Source: Erysipelotrichaceae bacterium
GTDB lineage: Bacteria > Bacillota_I > Bacilli_A > ML615J-28 > CAG-313
Direction of reading: 5' to 3'
Assembly: GCA_015059015.1 (NCBI GenBank)
Contig: SVBG01000009.1
Span: 57,654 to 121,653 of the forward strand
DNA length: 64,000 nt
The notes beneath the pieces are model-generated. The model was not told where the DNA came from, did not search any database, and saw only the letters and a list, made by a program, of their open reading frames with translations. Position numbers and translations under genes: made by a program. Shown piece after piece: positions 7,725 through 17,078 of the stretch (within the stretch, counting starts at the first letter, position 1; each line of letters begins with the position of its first letter).

Positions 7725-8918
7725 ATGTACAATAAGAAAATGTATGAGCTTGGATCTCATCCTTCTGCAATAAGAGATTTATTTGAATATGGGAAAAGAA
7801 GAAAACTAGAAATTGGGGAGGAATATGTTTTTGATTTTAGTTTAGGTAATCCTAGTGTTCCTGCACCTAGTATTGTTAATGAAACTTTAATAGAATTAAT
7901 TAATAATACTGATTCATGTATGTTACATGGTTATACATCAGCTGTTGGTGATATGAGGGTTAGAAAAAGTATTGAAGAATACCTTAATAAAACATATAAT
8001 GCTAGTGTATCAAGTGATTTAATTTATTTGACAGTTGGTGCTGCAGCGTCTTTAACAATTTCTTTAAATGCTATATGTAATAATGGTGATGAAGTAGTGG
8101 TTCTTGCACCATTTTTTCCTGAGTATAAAGTATTTGTTGAAAAAGCTTCTGCAAAATTAATTATAGCTGATACTAATGAACCAACTTTTTTACCTGATAT
8201 AAGTAAGTTAGAAAGTTGTATTAATAAAAATACTAAAGCTATTATTATTAATTATCCTAATAATCCTACTGGCGTAATGATTGATGAAGAATCTTTAAAA
8301 TCTTTATGTAATTTATTAAGTAAAAAAGAAAAAGAATATAATCATCCTATATATTTAATATCTGATGAACCATATCGTGAATTATTATATAATAATATGG
8401 ATTATTTATTTGTAACTAATTATTATAAAAACTCAATTGTTTGTTATTCATTTAGTAAGTCACTTAGTTTACCAGGTGAGAGAATTGGTTATATTTTAGT
8501 AAATCCTCAATGTGAAAATTCTAAAGAAGTATATTATGCGGTATGTGGTGCAGGAAGAAGTTTAGGATTTGTTTGTGCTCCTGCATTATTCCAATATATG
8601 ATTCCAAATTGTTTAGGTTATACATCTGATTTAAGTATATATGAAACTAATCGTGATATTTTATATAATAATTTAACTAGTATTGGTTATGAGGTAGTTA
8701 AACCTGATGGGGCATTTTATTTATTTGTAAAAGCACTTGAAATTGATGCGGTTAAGTTTTGTGAAAATGCAAAAAAATATGAATTATTACTTGTTCCAAG
8801 TGATTCATTTGGTGTAAAAGGCTATATAAGAATTTCATATTGTGTGGATACTTCTATGATTAAAAGATCACTTGATAGTTTTAAAGCACTATATGACAGT
8901 TATAAAGGAGTTAAATAA
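7725..8918 (+). CDS. PLP-dependent aminotransferase, probably aromatic/aspartate type
   Basis: This is a fold-type I aminotransferase of the AspC/PatA group. NYPNNPTGVMI, SDEPYRELLY and SFSKSLSLPGERIGY (with the PLP-binding lysine) are in the expected order, and the 397-residue length is normal. ATG 7725 follows TGAGGTG; an upstream in-frame TTG has no better site. As first gene of a nine-gene aromatic operon, it most likely transaminates phenylpyruvate and hydroxyphenylpyruvate in the last step of Phe and Tyr synthesis. Sequence alone does not exclude aspartate as substrate. The next gene overlaps its stop by one base. Confidence 0.85.
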   Translation: MYNKKMYELGSHPSAIRDLFEYGKRRKLEIGEEYVFDFSLGNPSVPAPSIVNETLIELINNTDSCMLHGYTSAVGDMRVRKSIEEYLNKTYNASVSSDLIYLTVGAAASLTISLNAICNNGDEVVVLAPFFPEYKVFVEKASAKLIIADTNEPTFLPDISKLESCINKNTKAIIINYPNNPTGVMIDEESLKSLCNLLSKKEKEYNHPIYLISDEPYRELLYNNMDYLFVTNYYKNSIVCYSFSKSLSLPGERIGYILVNPQCENSKEVYYAVCGAGRSLGFVCAPALFQYMIPNCLGYTSDLSIYETNRDILYNNLTSIGYEVVKPDGAFYLFVKALEIDAVKFCENAKKYELLLVPSDSFGVKGYIRISYCVDTSMIKRSLDSFKALYDSYKGVK

Positions 8919-10015
8919 TGAGTAATTTAAATGATGCAAGACAAAAGATTAATGCTATAGATAAAGAAATGGCTAAATTATTTGTTGAAAGAATGAAAGC
9001 TAGTAAAGAAGTTGCAGAATATAAAATGGAACATGGTCTTCCAATTTTTGATAGAGCAAGAGAAGAAGAAGTTATTAGAAGAAATACTAGTCTTGTTACT
9101 GAAGAAAATTTAAAGAAATATTATGTAATGTTTTTACAAGATTTAATGGATACGTCTAAAGCTTATCAACAAGAATTAATGGAAGGTCTTCGTGTTGGTT
9201 ATAGTGGTGTTGAAGGTGCATTTGGTTATATTGCTGCTAAGAAGATGTTTAAAAATGCAAAACTAATTTCTTATCCTGATTTTTCTTCTTGTTACAAAGC
9301 ATGTGAAAAAGGTGAATGTGATATAGTAGTTTTACCTGTTGAAAATAGCTATGCAGGTGATGTAGGAACTGTAATGGATTTGATGTTTTCTGGTAGTTTA
9401 TATGTAAATCAAATGATTGATTTAGATGTTGTTCATAATTTAATTGCATGTAAGGGTGCAACTAAAGAATCGATTAAGACTGTATATAGTCATGCACAAG
9501 CGTTAGCTCAATGCGCTAAGTATTTACAATCAAATAATTTTGAGGAAAGAGAGTATCCAAATACTGCTATTGCAGCTAAAATGGTATCAGAGAAAAACGA
9601 TCCGAGTATTGCTGCTATTGCATCAATTGAAACAGCAGAACTTTATAATTTAGAAGTTTTAGATACTAATATTAATGCAAGTCGTAATAATACGACAAGA
9701 TTTGCAGCATTTTCTAGAGTACAAAATCTTCCAAGTAGAACTGCAAAAATGGGTGAACACTTTATTTTAGTATTTACTGTTAAAAATGAAGCAGGTTCAC
9801 TTGCTAACACCCTTAATATTATAGGTTCTCATGGATTTAATATGAGAGCTTTAAGAAGTAGACCAATGAAAGAATTAATGTGGAATTATTATTTCTATAT
9901 TGAACTTGATGGTAATATTAATACTGAAGATGGACAGGATATGATGCGTCAACTATCTTCAATGTGTGATAGATTAAAACTAGTTGGAACTTATACATCG
10001 ATTGTTAATAAATAA
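8918..10015 (+). CDS. pheA: Bifunctional chorismate mutase / prephenate dehydratase (P-protein)
   Basis: It converts chorismate to prephenate and then to phenylpyruvate. Residues 1-90 are an AroQ-type chorismate mutase (ARQKINAIDKEMAKLFVERM, then IFDRAREEEVI). Residues about 95-275 are prephenate dehydratase: it starts VGYSGVEGAFGYIAAKKMF, has VVLPVENSYAGDV, and carries the catalytic TRF in NNTTRFAAFSR. A C-terminal ACT domain (about 285-360) has LRSRP in place of the usual ESRP, which normally binds phenylalanine for feedback control. Bacillus PheA lacks the mutase, so this is the fused type known from proteobacteria and some Clostridia. Confidence 0.95.
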   Translation: MSNLNDARQKINAIDKEMAKLFVERMKASKEVAEYKMEHGLPIFDRAREEEVIRRNTSLVTEENLKKYYVMFLQDLMDTSKAYQQELMEGLRVGYSGVEGAFGYIAAKKMFKNAKLISYPDFSSCYKACEKGECDIVVLPVENSYAGDVGTVMDLMFSGSLYVNQMIDLDVVHNLIACKGATKESIKTVYSHAQALAQCAKYLQSNNFEEREYPNTAIAAKMVSEKNDPSIAAIASIETAELYNLEVLDTNINASRNNTTRFAAFSRVQNLPSRTAKMGEHFILVFTVKNEAGSLANTLNIIGSHGFNMRALRSRPMKELMWNYYFYIELDGNINTEDGQDMMRQLSSMCDRLKLVGTYTSIVNK

Positions 10016-10029
10016 AAGAGGTGAGTAAA

Positions 10030-11040
10030 ATGATTTTATCATTAGATTTGAAAGAGTTAAGTTATGATATCATTATTGAAAAAGGATGTCTTGCTAATGC
10101 GAATAATTATCTTAATTTAAATCGTAAAGTACTAATTATAACTGATAGTGGAGTACCTTGTGAATATTCTTTAATGATTAAAAAACAATGTCTTGAAGGT
10201 TATATTTATACTTTTAATATGGGGGAAGAAAATAAGTGTTTTGAAACTTATAAAGAAATCTTATCCTATTTAATTGATAAATCATTTACAAGAAGTGATG
10301 TTATTGTTGCAGTTGGTGGTGGTGTAGTTGGAGATTTAAGTGGTTTTGTTGCTAGTACTTATATGCGTGGAATTGATTTTTATAATATTCCTACAACACT
10401 TTTATCACAAGTAGATTCATCAATTGGTGGAAAAACAGCAATTGATTTTAATGGTGTTAAAAACATTATTGGTGCTTTTTATCAACCTAAAAAAGTATTA
10501 ATTGATTCTAATACTCTTTATACACTTGATAAAAGATTAATTAGTGCAGGACTAGCAGAATCAATTAAGATGGCAGCAACATTTAATAAAGAATTATTTG
10601 ATTTTATTAAAAATACAAATAATTTAATGGATAATATAGATGAGATTATAATTGAATCTTTAAAAATTAAAAAATATGTTGTTGAAAATGATCCATTTGA
10701 AAAAAATTTAAGAAGAGTATTAAACTTTGGTCATACAATTGGTCATGGTATTGAGTCAAGTTTAAATGGTAAGTTATATCATGGAGAATGTGTAGCACTT
10801 GGAATGTTATATTTTAGTAGTGATAAAGTAAGAAAAGAGCTTAGCGAAGTTCTTACTAAATATAATCTTCCTACGAGTTTTGAGTTTGATAAATGTGTTG
10901 CTTATAATTATATAGTTCATGATAAAAAATCAGTTGGTGATTATATTAATGTTATAATGTGCGAAAGTATTGGAACATTTGAAATTAAAAAGGTTCAAAA
11001 GTGTGAAATTAATAAATTATTAGGAGGTTCTAATGAGTAA
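10030..11040 (+). CDS. aroB: 3-dehydroquinate synthase
   Basis: AroB cyclises DAHP to 3-dehydroquinate using NAD and a divalent metal. VAVGGGVVGDLSGFVASTYM, TTLLSQVDSSIGGKTAID, AGLAESIK and the metal-binding NFGHTIGHGIE and HGECVALGM are present. Length 336 is near normal. ATG 10030 is used because the upstream in-frame GTG (10021) lies within the AGAGGTGAG ribosome site. The aroC start overlaps its end by 8 bases, and the aroC ribosome site (AGGAGG) lies within its last codons. Confidence 0.96.
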   Translation: MILSLDLKELSYDIIIEKGCLANANNYLNLNRKVLIITDSGVPCEYSLMIKKQCLEGYIYTFNMGEENKCFETYKEILSYLIDKSFTRSDVIVAVGGGVVGDLSGFVASTYMRGIDFYNIPTTLLSQVDSSIGGKTAIDFNGVKNIIGAFYQPKKVLIDSNTLYTLDKRLISAGLAESIKMAATFNKELFDFIKNTNNLMDNIDEIIIESLKIKKYVVENDPFEKNLRRVLNFGHTIGHGIESSLNGKLYHGECVALGMLYFSSDKVRKELSEVLTKYNLPTSFEFDKCVAYNYIVHDKKSVGDYINVIMCESIGTFEIKKVQKCEINKLLGGSNE

Positions 11041-12118
11041 TTCAATCGGAAAAAGTGTAATTCTTACTTTATTTGGTGAAAGTCATGGACCATATATTGG
11101 TGTAGTTGTTGATGGATTATCCGCAGGTATAAAAGTAGATGAAGAGTTTATTAATGCACAACTTGCAAAAAGAAGACCTTCACTTAATATTGAAACTTCA
11201 CGTGTTGAAAAAGACAAGTATGAAATTATTAGTGGTGTAATGAATGGTTATACAACTGGAATGCCACTATGTATTATAATTCCTAATGAAAATACAAAAA
11301 GTATAGATTATGATAAAACAAAAGGTCTTGCACGACCTTCACATGCTGATTATGTTGCTCATATAAAATATTCAGGATTTGAAGATTATCGTGGTGGTGG
11401 ACATTTCTCTGGACGTCTTACTGCTGCAATAGTTGCTGCTGGAGCAATATGCCTTGATGCATTAAAAAAGAAAAATATTTTAATTGGTACACATATTCTT
11501 CGTTGTGGAAAAGTAAATGATGCTAACTTTAATAATGTAGAAGAAGAAATTAAATTAATTAATGATAAAGACTTTCCTGTTATAAGTGATTGTGATAAGG
11601 AAATGGCTGATGAAATATTTAAAGTTAAAATGGATAATGATTCAATTGGTGGTATAATTCAAACTGCAATTTGTAACTTACCTGTTGGACTTGGAGAACC
11701 TTGGTTTGATTCATTTGAAGGTATAATTTCTAATGCGTTATTCTCAATTGGTGGAATTAAAGGTGTAGAATTTGGAGCTGGATTTGGTTTTGCAGATTTA
11801 ACTGGTTCAACTGCAAACGATTCATTTACATATAAAGAAGGAAAAGTTGTAACAAAAACAAATAATTCTGGTGGTATTAATGGCGGAATTACTAATGGTA
11901 TGCCTGTTGTTTTTAATGCTGCAGTAAAACCTACGCCATCAATTAGTAAACCACAAGATACAATTGATTTTATTAATGAAAAAGATACAACACTTGAAAT
12001 TGTTGGTCGTCATGATCCTGCAATAATCAGAAGAATTTGTATTGTAGTTACAAGTTTAGTTGCGGTTGTTGTGTGTGATATTTTAGCACAAACTTATGGA
12101 AAAGATTATCTAAAATAA
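11033..12118 (+). CDS. aroC: Chorismate synthase
   Basis: AroC makes chorismate from EPSP with reduced FMN as cofactor. The N-terminus has LTLFGESHGPYIGVVVDGLS, followed by RRPSLNIETSRVEKDKYEI. The flavin-binding GGGHFSGRLTA and the C-terminal RHDPAIIRR are clear. Length 361 is normal. It overlaps aroB by 8 bases and is followed 15 bases later by the aroE-aroK fusion. Confidence 0.96.
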   Translation: MSNSIGKSVILTLFGESHGPYIGVVVDGLSAGIKVDEEFINAQLAKRRPSLNIETSRVEKDKYEIISGVMNGYTTGMPLCIIIPNENTKSIDYDKTKGLARPSHADYVAHIKYSGFEDYRGGGHFSGRLTAAIVAAGAICLDALKKKNILIGTHILRCGKVNDANFNNVEEEIKLINDKDFPVISDCDKEMADEIFKVKMDNDSIGGIIQTAICNLPVGLGEPWFDSFEGIISNALFSIGGIKGVEFGAGFGFADLTGSTANDSFTYKEGKVVTKTNNSGGINGGITNGMPVVFNAAVKPTPSISKPQDTIDFINEKDTTLEIVGRHDPAIIRRICIVVTSLVAVVVCDILAQTYGKDYLK

Positions 12119-12133
12119 AAAGAGGTAAAACTT

Positions 12134-13369
12134 ATGAAATACGGACTTATTGGGGAAAAACTAGGACATAGTTTTTCTAAAGAAATTCATGAAATGATAG
12201 GATATTATAAATACGAAATACATGAGGTTGCAAGAGATGATATTGATGCTTTCATGAAAGAAAAAGATTTTGTAGGAATTAATGTTACAATTCCTTATAA
12301 AGAAACAGTTATTCCGTATTTAGATTATATATCAGAACAAGCATCATCAATTGGTGCAGTTAATACCATTGTAAATATTGATGGAAAACTCTATGGTCAT
12401 AATACTGATTATTTTGGAATGCTCGCGTTAATTAGGAAAAATAATATTGATTGTAAAAATAAAAAAGTGCTAATTCTTGGCACTGGTGGTACTAGTAAAA
12501 CAGCTTATGCTGTGGTTAAAGATTTAGGAGCAAGTGTTATTCTAAAAGCATCAATTAATAATGAAATAGGTACTATTTCTTATGAAGATGCTGTAAATAT
12601 TCATAATGATGCAGAAGTTATTATCAATACTACACCAGTTGGAATGTATCCTAAGAATGATGGATGTATTATTAATATAACTAAGTTTAAAAAATTAGTT
12701 GGTTTAATTGATGTTGTTTATAATCCACTTAGAACAAATTTAGTACTTAATGCAAATAGATTAAATATTCCATCAGAAGGTGGTCTATATATGCTTGTTG
12801 GCCAAGCTGTTTACGCATGTGGATTATTTTTAGATAAAGAGATTGATTTAAGTGTTATAGATACAATCTTTAATAAATTAAAAACTGATAAAGAAAATAT
12901 AGTGTTAATTGGAATGCCATCAAGTGGAAAAACAACTATCGGTAAAATACTTAGTGAAAAATTAAATAAAGAATTAGTTGATACTGATGATTTAATTGTT
13001 AATAAAATTGGGATGAGTATTGCGGACTTTATGAAGACTCATAGTGAAAAAGAATTTAGAGATATTGAAACTATTTGTGTAAAAGAAGCTGCTAAAATGT
13101 CTTCAGTTGTTATCGCAACAGGTGGAGGGGCTATTTTAAGAGATGAAAATGTTAATGCTTTAAAACAAAATGGAACGCTATATTTCTTAAAACGTGATTT
13201 AGAACTTCTTACACCAACATCTTCACGTCCATTTTCAAGTGATTTAGAAGCACTTAAGAAACGTTATACTGAACGTCTTCCAATTTATGAAAGTGTATGT
13301 GATGTGTGTGTTGATAATAATCAAGATATAAATGTTACAGTAGATACTATATTAGGAGATAAAAAATGA
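12134..13369 (+). CDS. Shikimate dehydrogenase / shikimate kinase fusion
   Basis: One 411-residue chain carries two consecutive pathway steps. Residues 1 to about 250 are AroE: YGLIGEKLGHSFSKEIH (shikimate site), NVTIPYKETVIPYL, GAVNTIV, the NADP loop ILGTGGTSKTA and GLYMLVGQA. Residues about 255-411 are AroK: P-loop GMPSSGKTTIGK (about 259-270), DTDDLIV, RDIETIC and ATGGGAIL. The AroK lid has LTPTSSRPF. No ribosome site is seen at the junction, so it is one protein. The start follows AGAGGT. It shares an ATGA overlap with aroQ. Confidence 0.94.
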   Translation: MKYGLIGEKLGHSFSKEIHEMIGYYKYEIHEVARDDIDAFMKEKDFVGINVTIPYKETVIPYLDYISEQASSIGAVNTIVNIDGKLYGHNTDYFGMLALIRKNNIDCKNKKVLILGTGGTSKTAYAVVKDLGASVILKASINNEIGTISYEDAVNIHNDAEVIINTTPVGMYPKNDGCIINITKFKKLVGLIDVVYNPLRTNLVLNANRLNIPSEGGLYMLVGQAVYACGLFLDKEIDLSVIDTIFNKLKTDKENIVLIGMPSSGKTTIGKILSEKLNKELVDTDDLIVNKIGMSIADFMKTHSEKEFRDIETICVKEAAKMSSVVIATGGGAILRDENVNALKQNGTLYFLKRDLELLTPTSSRPFSSDLEALKKRYTERLPIYESVCDVCVDNNQDINVTVDTILGDKK

Positions 13370-13794
13370 AATTATTAGTATTAAATGGTCCAAATTTAAA
13401 CTTTATTGGGATTAGAGAACCAGAAATATATGGCAAAGAAACATATAATGATTTATGTGATTATATAAAAAAATATGCAGAAGCTAATAATATTGAAATA
13501 GAAATTAAACAATCTAATCATGAAGGTTATTTAGTAGATTTTATTCATCAAGCATATTTTGATAAAGTAGATGGGATTATAATTAATCCTGGCGCATATA
13601 CCCATACAAGTATTGCCCTTTTAGATGCAATTAAGAGTGTAAATATTAAAACGATTGAAGTACATCTATCAGATGTTACTAAAAGAGAAGATTTTAGACA
13701 AGTAAGTTATTTAAGAAGTGCTTGTGTAAAATCAATTATGGGAAAAGGCTTTTTAGGTTATACTGAAGCAATCGATTATTTTTTAAATAAATAA
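13366..13794 (+). CDS. aroQ: 3-dehydroquinate dehydratase, type II
   Basis: It dehydrates 3-dehydroquinate to 3-dehydroshikimate. Type II family motifs are LNGPNLNFIGIREPEIYG, QSNHEGYLVDFIHQA, NPGAYTHTSIAL and EVHLSDVTKRE. Length 142 is typical of this small dodecameric enzyme. It overlaps the preceding fusion gene by ATGA, showing translational coupling. With it, all steps from DAHP to chorismate are present. Confidence 0.96.
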   Translation: MKLLVLNGPNLNFIGIREPEIYGKETYNDLCDYIKKYAEANNIEIEIKQSNHEGYLVDFIHQAYFDKVDGIIINPGAYTHTSIALLDAIKSVNIKTIEVHLSDVTKREDFRQVSYLRSACVKSIMGKGFLGYTEAIDYFLNK

Positions 13795-13814
13795 ACTTTA
13801 AAGAAGGAGGAACT

Positions 13815-15023
13815 ATGAATAAACGAATTTTAATATCAAGCGCAAATGGAAAAGTATTAGCACCTCCTTCAAAAAGCTATGCTCATCGTATTTTAATTAG
13901 TTCAGCTTTATCAAAACACGATACTACTATTGATAATGTTGAATTATCCAATGATATTATCGCAACCTTAAATTGTCTAAAAGCACTTGGTGTAGGTTAT
14001 GAGTATGATAGTGATTTAAAACGTATTAAACTTAGTAATAATTTAGAAAAAAGTAATCTGTTTGATTGTATAGAAAGCGGTAGTACACTTAGATTTATGA
14101 TTCCTATTTCTATTGTAGAAAGTGGCGGTGCTACTTTCACTGGTACTAAGAGATTAATGGAACGTGGAATTGGTATTTATGAAGAAATCTTTAGTGAACA
14201 AGGTATTAAATATTCAAAAGATGATACTTCTATTAAAGTAGAAGGCAAATTAAATCCTGGAAGTTATAAAGTACTAGGGAATGTTAGCAGTCAGTTTATA
14301 AGTGGTTTATTATTTAGTTTACCACTATTAAATGGTGATAGTGTAATTGACATTATTCCTCCAATAGAAAGTATTGATTATATTTTAATTACTATAGATG
14401 TATTAAGTAGATTTGGTATTGAAATTAAGAATGATTTAGTTAATAATAGATTATTTATAAAAGGTAATCAAAAGTATTTAGGAATAAATAGTGTTGTTGA
14501 AGGAGACTATTCTAATGCAGCATTTTTAGATGCTTTTAATTATTTAGGTGGAAATGTGTATGTTGATGGATTGAATGAATCTTCACTTCAAGGAGATAAG
14601 GCATATATTAAGTATTTCAAAACTTTAAAAGAAAATGATATGCCAACTCTTGACATATCAAATACGATTGATTTAGGTCCTATTTTATTTGTAATGGCAT
14701 CACTACTTAATGGTGCTAAATTTATTGGTACTAAAAGACTTCAAATAAAAGAAAGTGATCGTATTAAATGTGTGTGTGATGAACTTGTTAAATTTGGTGT
14801 AGAGTATGAGATTGGTGATAATTATTGTATTATTAAAAAATCTAATTTACATAAACCAACTTGTATGATATCATCACATAATGATCATAGATTAGTAATG
14901 GCATTTACAGTAATGTTGTCTAAATTTGGTGGTGTAATAGAAAATACTGAAGCAGTTAATAAGAGTTTTCCTACTTTCTTTAAAGTAGTTAGAAAACTTG
15001 GAATAGAGGTACAAGATGAATAA
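13815..15023 (+). CDS. aroA: 3-phosphoshikimate 1-carboxyvinyltransferase (EPSP synthase)
   Basis: AroA joins PEP and shikimate 3-phosphate. The 402-residue protein has PPSKSYAHRILISSAL, ESGSTLRFMIPI, VSSQFISGLL, EGDYSNAAFLDA, LQIKESDRIK and SHNDHRLVMAF in order. GSTLRFMIPI replaces the usual GTAGTAMRPL around the PEP site (here a Ser and Leu substitution), as in class II-like enzymes. A strong AAGGAGGA site precedes the ATG. The tyrA start overlaps its end by 8 bases. Confidence 0.95.
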   Translation: MNKRILISSANGKVLAPPSKSYAHRILISSALSKHDTTIDNVELSNDIIATLNCLKALGVGYEYDSDLKRIKLSNNLEKSNLFDCIESGSTLRFMIPISIVESGGATFTGTKRLMERGIGIYEEIFSEQGIKYSKDDTSIKVEGKLNPGSYKVLGNVSSQFISGLLFSLPLLNGDSVIDIIPPIESIDYILITIDVLSRFGIEIKNDLVNNRLFIKGNQKYLGINSVVEGDYSNAAFLDAFNYLGGNVYVDGLNESSLQGDKAYIKYFKTLKENDMPTLDISNTIDLGPILFVMASLLNGAKFIGTKRLQIKESDRIKCVCDELVKFGVEYEIGDNYCIIKKSNLHKPTCMISSHNDHRLVMAFTVMLSKFGGVIENTEAVNKSFPTFFKVVRKLGIEVQDE

Positions 15024-15882
15024 TTTACAAAATAAAAAAATATTAATTGTAGGTCTTGGTTTAATAGGTGGATCTTATGCTAGTGCTCTATCAAATAAAG
15101 GTTATTATGTAGGTGCAGTTACAAAAGATTCATCTTCAATTGAATATGCGTTAAAACATAATATTATAAAAGAAGGTATAACTATTCCTTCTAAAGAATT
15201 TATTGAAAAGTATGATTTTGTAGTGTTTGCGTTATATCCAAAAATATTTGTGGAATGGATTGAAAATTATCAACAATATTTAAAAAGTGGAATTGTTATT
15301 ACTGACGTAACTGGGATTAAGTCAGAGATTGTTTATAAAATTCAAACAATTTTACGTAAAGATATTGAGTTTATTCCAGCTCATCCAATGGCAGGGCGTG
15401 AAGTATATGGTGTTGAAAATAGTGATCCAAATCTCTTTAAAGGTGCTAACTATATTATTACTCCAACATCAGAAAATACACCAGAGGCTATTGGTCTTGC
15501 AAGAACACTAGGTGAAATATTAGAATTTAAGAGTATTTCAATTTTAACTCCTGAAGAACACGATGAAATGATTGGTTTCTTATCACAACTTACACACTGT
15601 ATAGCTGTTGCATTAATGACTTGTAAAGATTCAAGATATTTAGTTGATTATACAGGTGACTCATTTAGAGATTTAACTAGAATTGCAAAGATTAACGAAT
15701 TTATGTGGACAGAGTTATTCTTAATGAATAAGAATCAATTATTATCGCAAATGGATTTATTTTTAAAACAATTTAAAGAATTACGTGATGCTCTTGCAAA
15801 AGAGGATGCTGAAAAGATGAAAGAGATTATGAGACTTTCTACAGAACGAAGAAAATATTTTGACAAAAAGGAAAGTGACTAA
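15016..15882 (+). CDS. tyrA: Prephenate dehydrogenase
   Basis: TyrA oxidises prephenate to 4-hydroxyphenylpyruvate for tyrosine. The NAD-binding start ILIVGLGLIGGSYASAL, the VTGIKSEI segment, PAHPMAGREVYG and FLSQLTHCIAVALM (catalytic histidines) are visible. The 288-residue length is that of the monofunctional enzyme without mutase or ACT domain. It overlaps aroA by 8 bases and leads directly into the DAHP synthase gene. Confidence 0.94.
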   Translation: MNNLQNKKILIVGLGLIGGSYASALSNKGYYVGAVTKDSSSIEYALKHNIIKEGITIPSKEFIEKYDFVVFALYPKIFVEWIENYQQYLKSGIVITDVTGIKSEIVYKIQTILRKDIEFIPAHPMAGREVYGVENSDPNLFKGANYIITPTSENTPEAIGLARTLGEILEFKSISILTPEEHDEMIGFLSQLTHCIAVALMTCKDSRYLVDYTGDSFRDLTRIAKINEFMWTELFLMNKNQLLSQMDLFLKQFKELRDALAKEDAEKMKEIMRLSTERRKYFDKKESD

Positions 15883-15883
15883 T

Positions 15884-16915
15884 ATGAATATGAATTTTAA
15901 AAGAAAATTACCAATTCCAAAAGAAATAAAAGAAATGTATCCTGTTTCGGAAGAAGGACTATTAGCTAAAGAAAAGAACGATAAAGAAATTGCAAAAATT
16001 TTTACAGGTGAAAGTGATAAATTATTACTTGTAATAGGACCTTGTTCTGCAGATAGAGAAGATGCAGTAATTGAATATATTAGTAAATTAAGTGTTCTTC
16101 AAGAAAAAGTAAAAGATAAAATTGTTATTGTACCACGTATATATACAAATAAACCACGTACTACTGGTGCTGGGTATAAAGGAATGCTACATCAACCTAA
16201 TCCGTTAGAAGATCCAGATATGTTAAAAGGTTTAATAGCGATTAGAAAGTTACATATGCGTGCAATTAACGAAACTGGTTTTTCTTGTGCTGATGAGATG
16301 TTATATCCAGAAAACTATCGTTATTTAAATGATTTATTATCATATGTTGCAGTAGGCGCAAGAAGTGTAGAAAACCAAGGACATCGTTTAACTGCTAGTG
16401 GTATGGATATTCCTGTAGGTATGAAAAATCCTACTGGTGGTGATATTTCTGTAATGCTAAATTCAATAAGAGCAGCACAAGGAAGTCATACATTCTTATA
16501 TCGTGGATGGGAAGTAGAAAGTGCAGGTAATCCTTTAGCACATGCTATTTTAAGAGGTTATGTTGATGAAAGAGGACATAGTCATCCAAATTATCACTAT
16601 GAAGATTTACAATCACTATGCGAAATTTACACTGAACAAGATTTTAAGAATCCTGCATTAATTGTTGACTGTAATCATGCAAACTCAGGCAAGAAATATG
16701 AGCAACAAATTCGTATTGCAAAAGAAGTTCTTCATAGTACAAGACATTCTGATGATATTAAAAAGTTAGTTAAAGGTTTTATGATTGAATCATATTTAGT
16801 TGATGGGTGTCAAAAACCAACAGATGGTGTATATGGTAAATCAATTACTGACCCATGTTTAGGTTGGGAAAAGACAGAAAAACTCATTTTAGATATTGCA
16901 GAATTAAGAAAATAA
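15884..16915 (+). CDS. aroF: 3-deoxy-7-phosphoheptulonate synthase, class I (AroF/G/H type)
   Basis: DAHP synthase commits PEP and erythrose 4-phosphate to the pathway. VIGPCSADRED, NKPRTTGAGYKGMLHQPN, ADEMLYPENY, GARSVENQGHRL, GMKNPTGGD and VDCNHANSGKKYEQQ follow the class I alpha order. Length 343 is normal. ATG 15884 lies 2 bases after the tyrA stop, with AAGGA in the tyrA end; an earlier in-frame start inside tyrA is less likely. The N-terminal 40 residues are the region that binds feedback inhibitors in this class, but the effector cannot be told. Many Bacilli use a different DAHP synthase type. Confidence 0.93.
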   Translation: MNMNFKRKLPIPKEIKEMYPVSEEGLLAKEKNDKEIAKIFTGESDKLLLVIGPCSADREDAVIEYISKLSVLQEKVKDKIVIVPRIYTNKPRTTGAGYKGMLHQPNPLEDPDMLKGLIAIRKLHMRAINETGFSCADEMLYPENYRYLNDLLSYVAVGARSVENQGHRLTASGMDIPVGMKNPTGGDISVMLNSIRAAQGSHTFLYRGWEVESAGNPLAHAILRGYVDERGHSHPNYHYEDLQSLCEIYTEQDFKNPALIVDCNHANSGKKYEQQIRIAKEVLHSTRHSDDIKKLVKGFMIESYLVDGCQKPTDGVYGKSITDPCLGWEKTEKLILDIAELRK

Positions 16916-16936
16916 AATTTAATAAGTAAAAATAAT

Positions 16937-16982
16937 AAAACGATAATGGAAACTGATTTGTTGATCTATTATCGTTTTTTTT
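16937..16982 (+). terminator. Terminator of the aromatic operon
   Basis: AAAACGATAAT (16937-16947) pairs with ATTATCGTTTT (16968-16978) around a 20-base loop, ending in eight Ts. Confidence 0.88.
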
Positions 16983-17017
16983 AAAAAAATAATTTAAGTT
17001 TAAATTTTTAAATATAC

Positions 17018-17046
17018 TTGACATTTAACCTATCATAGTATATAAT
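17018..17046 (+). promoter_or_regulatory. Consensus promoter of the XRE-DUF3990 module
   Basis: TTGACA (17018-17023), exactly 17 bases, then TATAAT (17041-17046): a fully consensus promoter, which suggests that a repressor normally holds it down. Confidence 0.85.
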
Positions 17047-17069
17047 ATAAATATAAACAAATGATAGGT
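17028..17069 (+). promoter_or_regulatory. Operator-like inverted repeat over the module promoter
   Basis: ACCTATCAT (17028-17036) and its exact complement ATGATAGGT (17061-17069) lie 24 bases apart. The left arm sits in the spacer between -35 and -10. The right arm lies just past the transcription start and includes the ribosome site. The left arm is not transcribed, so this is a DNA rather than an RNA element. The adjacent gene encodes an XRE DNA-binding domain, so autorepression is a reasonable inference. Confidence 0.65.
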
Positions 17070-17078
17070 GAAAAGATA

